DNA of 32,388 nt, taken from the NCBI GenBank assembly GCA_029557915.1, contig JAKQHS010000181.1:1-32388 (forward strand), written 5' to 3'. Positions 14,949 to 21,407 of this stretch are shown here, piece by piece. Under the pieces are notes generated by a model. That model ran no database searches. It worked only from the letters and a program-made list of their open reading frames with translations, and was not told where the DNA came from. The position numbers were made by a program, and so were the translations under genes. Within the stretch, counting starts at the first letter, position 1; each line of letters begins with the position of its first letter. Origin of the DNA: Bacteroidota bacterium (GTDB lineage: Bacteria; Bacteroidota; Bacteroidia; Chitinophagales; Saprospiraceae).

Positions 14949-16277
14949 ATGAGCTTTTTTGACCGGATTTTCAGCAAAAAAAGCCAGTCTGCGGATACCT
15001 TGTGTTACGAAGCCAGTTTCGGCCGGTATACCGATGCTTATAAATCCGATGCCCAGTTTGAAGCCTGGGACCGGGCCATCGAACAATTTGAACAACAGGA
15101 ATACAGGAAGTCCCTTCTTGATTTTATCGAATACATCAAAAACCCGGAGGGTTCCAATATCATCCTGCACAGCGAACAACCGGTGTCTTTTGACATGCTT
15201 CAGGGTTCCAAAACCATCGAATGCCGGTTGAAGAGCGGGGTCGTATTTGTGGAATGCCGCATCGCCGCCGTTTCGGAAATGAACATTGGGTTTATGCGGC
15301 GGCTGCTCGATCTCAATTATGAGTTGAAATACGTGAGGTACGGATTGACGGAGGACCGGGTCGTGGTGCTGCGCTTTGATACCCCATTGACCGATGCCTC
15401 CCCTTATAAATTGTATTTTGCATTAAAAGAACTGTCCATACACGCCGACAAACAGGATGACCTTCTCCTGCAGGAGTTTTCCTTCCTTCACCCGGTCCGG
15501 TCCGGCAAGATCGAACCGGCTCTTCCTGCCGAAGCCGACCACAAACTGGCCTTTTTCAGGTCTGCCATCGACAAAGCCTTTCATCTTGTGGATCATGGCA
15601 AACTGAAAACCGAACAGTATCCGGCAGCCACCGGATACATCCTGCTGGCTGCCATGTATAAGCTGGACTATCTCATCCGGCCGGAAGGCGGCCTTGTGGA
15701 CCGGATAGAGCAGATCCATAAAAGCTATTTTGCCCAGGACCAGAAAAACATTCAATTAAAGCTCAAGCACCTGAGGCAGGAAATGGTCAAACTCCGGCAG
15801 ATGAGCGATGACGACCTCAAAGCGGAGATCTACCACACCATTTCCACCTTTGGCATCACCACGCCGGCAACCCTGCCGGTGCTGCACGAACTCATCGACC
15901 GGGAGACGCAGTCCATTCAATGGTATATCGACCAGGAATACAACGAATATGCACTGGGCATGGTGGAATACATTGCCGGTTTCAGCTTGTTCAATTTTGC
16001 CCTGCCCCTGCCGGCCAAAGACCTGCTGCACCTGATTTTCAGGGTGACCGAAGCCGAATTTTTCAAGAACATCAAAGGAAATCAAACCCTGTACGACCGG
16101 GGCAAAATATCGAAGGCGGCGGTCCGGGCCGAATTGAACCGGCTGGAAAGCATCCACCAGAAAAAATACCTGGCCCTTGCTTTCGATCATAAAAAACTCA
16201 GGTACGATTCGCCCTTAACTTTTGCTTACGGCATCCTGCAGATGGTCCGGGGCCTGCAACTTCAGAAAGCACGATGA
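14949..16277 (+). CDS. Cytosolic protein of unknown function, partner of the downstream protease
   Basis: A 442-residue protein with no signal peptide or membrane helix. An N-terminal part (about 45-185) alternates strands and helices, with FMRRLLDLNYELKYVRYG, a strand RVVVLRFDTPL and a helix ending HADKQDDLLLQ. This resembles YbjN or type III secretion chaperone (CesT-like) folds by eye. The rest (about 200-440) is mainly helical and includes a basic/acidic helix near LKLKHLRQEMVKLRQMSDDDL. Its stop overlaps the protease start (ATGA), so the two are made together. The protease's C-terminus shares the pattern LL..N...L.....V/I.L......AD..DD.L with this protein. Role unknown; adaptor, chaperone or substrate of the protease are all possible. 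TTG14943 is an alternative start. Confidence 0.6.
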   Translation: MSFFDRIFSKKSQSADTLCYEASFGRYTDAYKSDAQFEAWDRAIEQFEQQEYRKSLLDFIEYIKNPEGSNIILHSEQPVSFDMLQGSKTIECRLKSGVVFVECRIAAVSEMNIGFMRRLLDLNYELKYVRYGLTEDRVVVLRFDTPLTDASPYKLYFALKELSIHADKQDDLLLQEFSFLHPVRSGKIEPALPAEADHKLAFFRSAIDKAFHLVDHGKLKTEQYPAATGYILLAAMYKLDYLIRPEGGLVDRIEQIHKSYFAQDQKNIQLKLKHLRQEMVKLRQMSDDDLKAEIYHTISTFGITTPATLPVLHELIDRETQSIQWYIDQEYNEYALGMVEYIAGFSLFNFALPLPAKDLLHLIFRVTEAEFFKNIKGNQTLYDRGKISKAAVRAELNRLESIHQKKYLALAFDHKKLRYDSPLTFAYGILQMVRGLQLQKAR

Positions 16278-17359
16278 AAGACATCATTGAGATCTATAAG
16301 GATTATGTGGTACAGATCGCGACCCCGTACAATACCGGCACGGGATTTCTACTGCCCCGTGAAGGCATCATCGTCACCAACGAGCATGTGGTCCGGGACA
16401 ACCACGAAGTGGTGCTGGAAGGGCGGCTGATCCCAAAACAAATGGCCCGGGTCCTTTACCTCGACCAAAAGTTTGACCTTTCCTTTATCCAGGCGCCGGC
16501 ATTGGCCCGGGAGGTGGAAGGCATTGAAATAGAAAAAACCCGGCGGCTCCACGAAGGAGACCTGATCATCGCCGTCGGCCATCCCTTCGGGCTAAAATAT
16601 ACCGCCACCCAGGGCATTGTGTCCAACACCATGCATATGCAGAACGATATCTTGTATATCCAGCATGATGCGGCCCTCAATCCGGGCAACAGCGGAGGGC
16701 CTTTGATCAATGCCCATGGCCGCGTGGTGGGGGTAAACACCTTTATTGTTCAAAACGGCAACAGCATCGGATTTTCCCTTCCCGCCAGTTACCTGGAAGA
16801 AACCCTTGCCGCCTTCAGCCAGGGCGGGGGGGACGAGGCCACGCGCTGCGAATCCTGTTCCAACATCGTCTTTGGGAAATCCAGTACCGGCCATTATTGT
16901 CTCCATTGCGGATCCAAAATCCGGATGCCTTCCGATGCCGAGCCTTATGAAGCCATCGGCATGCAGCGGACGATCGAGGATACCCTGATCCGGCTGGGAT
17001 ATGCAGTGAACATTTGCCGCCGGGGGCCGAACAATTGGGAACTGGTTCATGGCAGCGCCACCATCGAAATTGCCTATCATGACCAAAGCGGTTTGATCCT
17101 CTGTGATGCGGTACTTTGTTACCTGCCCAAAACCCAGATCCAGGAACTTTACGAGTATCTCCTAAGGCAGAATCATCAAATGCAGGGAGGCAGCCTTAGC
17201 CTGCGGGGCAATGAAATCATCCTTTCCACGATCATGGTGGACCGCCAGCTTGATGTACAACAGGGTTACCACCAGATCAAAAACCTGATGGAAAGGGCGG
17301 ATTATTACGACGACCAGCTCGTCAATCTGTTCGGGGCGATCTGGAAGCAGGAAGACTGA
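16274..17359 (+). CDS. Predicted cytosolic trypsin-like serine protease with zinc ribbon and YbjN/CesT-like tail
   Basis: A 361-residue protein. Residues 1-180 are a chymotrypsin-fold (S1C, HtrA/Deg-like) protease with a complete triad: His38 in TNEHVV, Asp68 in KFDLSFI and Ser140 in GNSGGP. Unlike HtrA/Deg proteases it has neither signal peptide nor membrane anchor, nor a PDZ domain. A zinc ribbon follows, with CESC (192-195) and CLHC (209-212). The last ~130 residues form an alpha/beta domain (ELVHGSATIEIAYHD, LYEYLLRQNHQMQGG, NEIILSTIMVDRQLD, ADYYDDQLV) resembling the N-terminal region of the upstream partner. The start overlaps the partner's stop by four bases. Cytoplasmic protein processing or quality control is inferred; targets are unknown. 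Confidence 0.82.
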   Translation: MKDIIEIYKDYVVQIATPYNTGTGFLLPREGIIVTNEHVVRDNHEVVLEGRLIPKQMARVLYLDQKFDLSFIQAPALAREVEGIEIEKTRRLHEGDLIIAVGHPFGLKYTATQGIVSNTMHMQNDILYIQHDAALNPGNSGGPLINAHGRVVGVNTFIVQNGNSIGFSLPASYLEETLAAFSQGGGDEATRCESCSNIVFGKSSTGHYCLHCGSKIRMPSDAEPYEAIGMQRTIEDTLIRLGYAVNICRRGPNNWELVHGSATIEIAYHDQSGLILCDAVLCYLPKTQIQELYEYLLRQNHQMQGGSLSLRGNEIILSTIMVDRQLDVQQGYHQIKNLMERADYYDDQLVNLFGAIWKQED

Positions 17360-17362
17360 CCG

Positions 17363-18394
17363 TCAATTCTGGACAAAAACCTTTTTAACGACTTTTTCGC
17401 TTTCGATCAGGTCAAAGAAGGGATTCAAATATTTCTTTATCCCTGACCTGGATTTTTCATCAAGCAGGGTAAACCCGTCCACCACTTTGAAAAGCTCTTC
17501 CTTCTTGCTCATAAAATATTTGGCCGTGGAAAGCGCTTCCTCTTCCGTAACGCCGTGTCCCATATAATAGCGCTCATAAATGGATTTGATCGGAAGCGAT
17601 TCATGGGGCACTGCATAGGGCGTGCCCACCAGGGCCGCGTAATCGAAGTCGTAGGGGATGGGGATGACCTTTGCCACGGCGGGCACTTTCACCATTTCTA
17701 CGTTGTGTTTGTTGGGGATGGACCAGTCGGTATTGCCGATCATGTACTGGAAAAAAACCATTTTCAGGTAATTGTCCTTGTCCAGGGCCGGGACCATGAC
17801 CTTGCCGGATTCGATCACTTTCCCTCCCATGCGGTCGGCGATCTCTCCCTCATCCTCCACAAAAAGGCCATCCAGGGTGTATTTTACCTTGCCTTCGTCG
17901 TAGCATTCGAATTTGACCAGTTTATGGTGGACAAAATAATCCGGATTGACCACCCGGTACAGGTCGTAGCTCAATTTTTCCCGGAAGAGGAATTCGGAAT
18001 TGGCTTCCCCCGTACGGCATTGAAATACCACTTTTAATTTGTCGATGCTGGTATCAAGGGCCTGTTTCTCCAGCTGCCCGTTCTTGAAATCCACTTTCAC
18101 AGGCGGGAAAAAACAAACCTGCTTCCGCATCATCCCCCTTGCCCGGACGCGGATGTCAAAATCCACGGGCTGTCCGTTGCAGGGAAGGGTGATCTTTCCG
18201 GGCAAGTACTCTTCCTGCATTTTCTGGTTGATCAGCTTATTCCAATTGGTTTCGATTTTAATAACCGGAACCCCTTCTGCTTCGAGAACACAGTCAAAAA
18301 TGGATTTGGTATGGCCATTCTGGGCTGAAAGGCTCCCGAAAGTAAAAATTAGAAGCAGGAGGATCCAAAGAGGGGATTTGAGGGTCTTTTTCAT
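17363..18394 (-). CDS. Secreted CotH-kinase-like protein
   Basis: A 343-residue exported protein with signal peptide MKKTLKSPLWILLLLIFTFGSLSAQ. The C-terminal half has features of CotH-type protein kinases. FQYMIGNTDWSIPNKHNV (216-231 region, with Asn221, Asp223, Asn228) resembles the CotH asparagine/aspartate segment, and IPYDFDY (246-252) resembles its metal-binding aspartates. The N-terminal half (RVRARGMMRKQVCFFPPVKVDF) fits the substrate-side strands. CotH enzymes phosphorylate spore-coat or surface proteins; here the target is unknown and activity is not assured because similarity is by motif only. It converges with the protease gene, three bases apart. Confidence 0.5.
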   Translation of the reverse strand: MKKTLKSPLWILLLLIFTFGSLSAQNGHTKSIFDCVLEAEGVPVIKIETNWNKLINQKMQEEYLPGKITLPCNGQPVDFDIRVRARGMMRKQVCFFPPVKVDFKNGQLEKQALDTSIDKLKVVFQCRTGEANSEFLFREKLSYDLYRVVNPDYFVHHKLVKFECYDEGKVKYTLDGLFVEDEGEIADRMGGKVIESGKVMVPALDKDNYLKMVFFQYMIGNTDWSIPNKHNVEMVKVPAVAKVIPIPYDFDYAALVGTPYAVPHESLPIKSIYERYYMGHGVTEEEALSTAKYFMSKKEELFKVVDGFTLLDEKSRSGIKKYLNPFFDLIESEKVVKKVFVQN

Positions 18395-18715
18395 TTCAAG
18401 GATATTTGATTTAGTGAAGAGGGCCTACCCGGCCCAAAGGGCATATAAAATTAAATAAAAATTTATGTATTTATTTTTTAATTCCCGGATGTGAATACCG
18501 CCGCCTGGTATAGGGCCTTCGTTTTTCTATACGGGTAATTTGAATTTGCCAACCGCGGGATGAAAGCGGGAGATGGGCCTCGCAGGGTCAGGTTCCTTGG
18601 GAATCAATGTTTTTGAAGCACTGGCCGGGGATAGCATCCTCCTCGTACATTAAACTTTGACCATTTGCTCCGGTATTTGGAGGCAGGCGCCCGGTTAGAG
18701 TTCCGCTACCGGCCT

Positions 18716-18723
18716 TACCTTTG
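18716..18723 (+). promoter_or_regulatory. -7 promoter box (TACCTTTG)
   Basis: TACCTTTG matches TAnnTTTG exactly, 34 bases before the beta-propeller ATG. Nineteen bases upstream stands CGGTT, a weak match to the TTTG -33 element. If used, the hairpin at 18727-18743 would lie at or just after the transcript start. Confidence 0.4.
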
Positions 18724-18726
18724 AAA

Positions 18727-18743
18727 CGGGGAGGGCTTCCCCG
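18727..18743 (+). promoter_or_regulatory. Leader hairpin upstream of the beta-propeller gene
   Basis: CGGGGA (18727-18732) pairs with TCCCCG (18738-18743) around GGGCT, 14 bases before the ATG. A similar but longer hairpin with loop GGCT sits before the second propeller gene (21359-21382). It could influence mRNA stability or ribosome access. Confidence 0.5.
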
Positions 18744-18757
18744 GTTCATTTATTGGT

Positions 18758-19813
18758 ATGAAAAATTGTTTTTATTCCTGCCTTCTTATCCTTCTTGGGG
18801 TGGACCTTGCAGCGCAGGTCCAGCGATATCTGTATGTTGCCGATGACCAGGGCTGGATTTATATTTACGACATCAACAAAAACCACCACCTGGTACGCAA
18901 ATTCGAAGTGCCGGGCACCGGGGAATACAAGGGCATCAGTGCGGATGCTGCCCGGGAACGTTTGTACCTGAGTTCCTATACCGGAGACCAGTTTGTATGT
19001 GTGGATTTGAAAACCGAAAAAATACTGTATTCCATCCCCATCCTCGGATACCCGGACAGCCATGCTCAAACCCCGGACGGGAAATTTATATATCTGCCTA
19101 AAAGGCATGGGAGGAGCTGGGATGTGATCGATGCAGACCAGGGAAAGATCGTAGCCAATATCCCGGTTCCCTATGGCAATCCGCACAATACCTGGGCCGG
19201 CAAGGACGGTACCCGGATGTACCTCGCCGCCCTTGGTAATGAAAACCTATACATTGCCGATACCAAAACACATTCCATCACGGGCCAGGTCGGTCCTTTC
19301 CAGCCCAATCCCGAAGATCCCTGGGGATGGACTCAGAAAAGGCACAATGGCCCCAAAGGGATAAGGCCATTTGCGGTAAGTTCAGATGATAGGTTTTGTT
19401 ATGTCAACCTGGATGGCATCCTGGGCTATGAAATTGGAGACATCAGTACGGGAAAACGGATAGGCAGGGTCGGGGTGGAAGGTTTTGAAAGGAAAAGAGG
19501 CAGCCACCTCACCACCAGCCACGGCATCAATCTTCCCCCGGATGAAAAGGAAATCTGGGTGTCCAACGATGCAGGACCTTATCTCCATGTATTCGATGTT
19601 ACCGCCAGCCCGCATAAAAAAATCGCGGATATCAAATTGTCCGGTAAAAATGGCTGGATAACCTTCAGCATCGACGGGAAATACGTTTATCCTTCCTCAG
19701 GGGATGTGATTGACGCCGCGTCGAAAACCATTATTGCGAAAATCATTGAAAGCGAAAAGTTATTGGAGATCCAGTTTGAGCGGGGGGTGCCGGTGAGGGC
19801 TGGCACAAGGTAA
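18758..19813 (+). CDS. Secreted YncE/YVTN-type beta-propeller protein
   Basis: A 351-residue exported protein (signal peptide about 1-20, ending LAAQ) that folds as a beta-propeller. Successive blades are seen as RYLYVADDQGWIYIYDI, ERLYLSSYTGDQFVCVDL, GKFIYLPKRHGRSWDVID, TRMYLAALGNENLYIAD, DRFCYVNLDGILGYEIG, KEIWVSNDAGPYLHVFD and GKYVYPSSGDVIDA, about seven in all. Three blades start with a histidine at an equivalent place (His102 SHAQ, His143 PHNT, His255 SHGI), which could line the central channel and bind metal or ligand. No enzyme domain is attached. It has its own promoter and is the only gene of its unit; the convergent formamidase-like gene ends 22 bases beyond its stop. Confidence 0.8.
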   Translation: MKNCFYSCLLILLGVDLAAQVQRYLYVADDQGWIYIYDINKNHHLVRKFEVPGTGEYKGISADAARERLYLSSYTGDQFVCVDLKTEKILYSIPILGYPDSHAQTPDGKFIYLPKRHGRSWDVIDADQGKIVANIPVPYGNPHNTWAGKDGTRMYLAALGNENLYIADTKTHSITGQVGPFQPNPEDPWGWTQKRHNGPKGIRPFAVSSDDRFCYVNLDGILGYEIGDISTGKRIGRVGVEGFERKRGSHLTTSHGINLPPDEKEIWVSNDAGPYLHVFDVTASPHKKIADIKLSGKNGWITFSIDGKYVYPSSGDVIDAASKTIIAKIIESEKLLEIQFERGVPVRAGTR

Positions 19814-19817
19814 GTCA

Positions 19818-19852
19818 GTGGATGGTGGTTGGTGGTCAGTGGTTGGAGGTCA
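19818..19852 (+). repeat. 7-bp tandem repeat, GTGGTTG-type, five units
   Basis: The units are GTGGATG, GTGGTTG, GTGGTCA, GTGGTTG and GAGGTCA, starting five bases after the stop of the beta-propeller gene. The repeat runs into the 3' end of the convergent hydrolase gene and supplies its last codons and stop. It shares GTGGATGGTGG.TGGTGG with the minus-strand repeat at 5862-5882. Confidence 0.85.
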
Positions 19853-20687
19853 GCCAATCCATGGTTTTTTGGTGGAAATCGGACGTAACATCAGCAAAGG
19901 CCGTCAGGATGGAAAAGTGATTTAAACCGGGCCAGAGGTGTTTTTCAATAGAAACGGATTTGTTTTTCCATGCCGAGTCCATTTCTTCCAATTGGGAGTG
20001 GTATTCTGCAGATTCGTCTCCGCCTACAGCCAACAGGATTCTTGAATCAGGTATGGGATCCAGCCGCACAGGACTGAACTCTTCAGCCGTCGAGGTGTCC
20101 ATCCCGATTTTGTCATTGACAAATGACAATTGAATCGGGACCAGATCGTACAATCCGCTGAGGGCGCAGATGCCTTTCAACCGGACCCCCGGCGGACCAA
20201 ACTTTACCGTAGTCATCATCGCCGCCAAATGACCGCCGGCGCTGTGCCCGGCCAGGTAGAGGGATTCCGGGTCCCCGCCGTATTCACCAATGTGGTCAGC
20301 AATCCAAACCAGGGCCTTAGCGCAGGATGCGACGATTTCATGCATCGAAGCCGAAGGCGCGAGAGGATAAGAAATCAGGATCACATGGAAACCGTGGGGG
20401 AGAAATGCAGGCGCAACAAACCGGAAATTGGACTTGTCCATGGACTGCCAGTATCCGCCGTGGATGAAAACCAGGGTTTTCCCATTGGGCCTGGGGGCGG
20501 GATAGAGATCCAGGATCTCCGGCTTGCCGGAGCCATAGGGGAGATCTTTATAAATCAGGCACGAACGAAGGGCTTCCTCACTTTTTTGTTCCCACAGATT
20601 CAAATGATCGGCAAAATCGGGTACCAGGCCCCGGTTGTTGTACTGCCGGTCGAGTCCGGCCTGGTCATACTCCTTATAGATAAACAT
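19836..20687 (-). CDS. Alpha/beta hydrolase, kynurenine-formamidase-like
   Basis: A 283-residue cytoplasmic hydrolase. The N-terminus has the arylformamidase-like DRQYNNRGLVPDF and DLPYGSGKPEILDLY segments. Then come the HGGYW oxyanion motif (76-80), GHSAGG with nucleophile Ser149, GGDES with Asp224 and GLNHFS with His257. Arylformamidases hydrolyse N-formylkynurenine in tryptophan breakdown, but no other kynurenine-pathway gene is near, so a broader esterase or amidase role is equally possible. It starts 18 bases after the DJ-1/PfpI gene and is likely its operon partner. The last codons (TSNH and the stop) come from a 7-bp tandem repeat, so the true ancestral C-terminus may have been different. 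Confidence 0.7.
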   Translation of the reverse strand: MFIYKEYDQAGLDRQYNNRGLVPDFADHLNLWEQKSEEALRSCLIYKDLPYGSGKPEILDLYPAPRPNGKTLVFIHGGYWQSMDKSNFRFVAPAFLPHGFHVILISYPLAPSASMHEIVASCAKALVWIADHIGEYGGDPESLYLAGHSAGGHLAAMMTTVKFGPPGVRLKGICALSGLYDLVPIQLSFVNDKIGMDTSTAEEFSPVRLDPIPDSRILLAVGGDESAEYHSQLEEMDSAWKNKSVSIEKHLWPGLNHFSILTAFADVTSDFHQKTMDWLTSNH

Positions 20688-20705
20688 GTTCCGAGTGGAA
20701 GGGAT

Positions 20706-21281
20706 TCAGTTGGCCAATGCCTTCCTCGTTTGGTTAAGGCTCCGGATCACCAGCCGGTAGAAATCCGGATGGGATTGCCAGGTTTTCCCGGTCACTAGAT
20801 TTCCATCCTGCACCGCTTCGTCCCGGTCCACATAGCGACCTCCGCAGGATTCGACCTCGAAACGCACGTGTTCATAACAGGTCACGGTTTTTCCTCCCAC
20901 CAGCCCGGCAGTGGTCAGGATCTGGATGCCGTGGCAAATAGCAAAAATGAACTTGTCTTTTTGATCAAAATGCCGGACCAGTTCGATGACCCGGGGATTG
21001 TTGCGCAGGTATTCCGGGGCCCGGCCCCCGATGCAAAGGACGGCGACGTATTCTTCCGGCCGAACGGACTCAAAGTCGGTGTCTGCCGTGACGAGGTAAC
21101 CCTTTCTTTCCACATAGGTATCCCAGCCTGGCTCGAAATCGTGAATCACCAGGTTCAGGGCCTTGACCGCGGGGGCCGCGATGACCGCCTGATAACCCGC
21201 TTCGCTAAGCCTTTGTTTTGCATAAAGCACTTCAAAACTTTCGCCGGCATCCCCGGTGATGATGAGTATTTTACCAGACAT
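20706..21281 (-). CDS. DJ-1/PfpI family protein
   Basis: A 191-residue protein of the class I glutamine amidotransferase-like DJ-1/PfpI superfamily. The nucleophile elbow AICHGIQIL carries Cys116 followed by His117, GGRAPEYLR (85-93) is the conserved loop before it, and Glu14 in GDAGESFE is the usual partner acid. Members include proteases, glyoxalase-III and deglycase-like enzymes and chaperones; the pattern fits the PfpI/YhbO branch. The extra segment VIHDFEPGWDTYVERKGY (45-62) is typical of the longer intracellular members. It is the first gene of a two-gene unit with the formamidase-like hydrolase. Confidence 0.85.
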   Translation of the reverse strand: MSGKILIITGDAGESFEVLYAKQRLSEAGYQAVIAAPAVKALNLVIHDFEPGWDTYVERKGYLVTADTDFESVRPEEYVAVLCIGGRAPEYLRNNPRVIELVRHFDQKDKFIFAICHGIQILTTAGLVGGKTVTCYEHVRFEVESCGGRYVDRDEAVQDGNLVTGKTWQSHPDFYRLVIRSLNQTRKALAN

Positions 21282-21317
21282 AGGTTTTGTTCATTTGTTT
21301 TATGGTGAATAGTTCGA

Positions 21318-21334
21318 AAGATAAAATTTATCTT
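21318..21334. promoter_or_regulatory. Palindrome in a divergent promoter region
   Basis: AAGATAAA (21318-21325) and TTTATCTT (21327-21334) form a perfect palindrome around one A. Each strand carries a TATCTT string close to a -7 box (TATCTTGC on plus, TATCTTTC on minus). It may be a dimeric repressor site or two facing -7 elements for the PfpI unit and the lipoprotein genes. Confidence 0.35.
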
Positions 21335-21358
21335 GCAAAAAGGGGAAAAACTTAATCC

Positions 21359-21382
21359 GGATCCGGGAGGCTTCCCGGATCC
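21359..21382 (+). promoter_or_regulatory. Strong leader hairpin upstream of the propeller-phosphoesterase gene
   Basis: GGATCCGGGA (21359-21368) pairs perfectly with TCCCGGATCC (21373-21382) around GGCT, 25 bases before the ATG. No T-run follows, so it is not a good terminator. Its top (CGGGA-GGCT-TCCCG) resembles the hairpin before the other propeller gene at 18727-18743. Confidence 0.55.
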
Positions 21383-21407
21383 TTCTAATCATTAAAGCAA
21401 ACCAGCT

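Larger units (their letters stand above)
18395..18757. other. Divergent intergenic region
   Basis: These 363 bases between two divergent genes show no coding frame of note. They include an AT-rich block (18440-18480), a GTATAG/CTATAC inverted repeat (18508-18513 with 18527-18532), and a TAAACTTTG string near 18649 that is one base longer than the -7 consensus. The clearer -7 box and hairpin of the plus-strand gene lie at 18716-18743. The promoter of the CotH-like gene could not be assigned. Confidence 0.5.

Noticed and set aside
14880-15179. A 100-codon upstream extension of the GSCFA gene
   Set aside because: It would overlap the divergent 442-residue gene in antisense, and family similarity begins at ATG14879.
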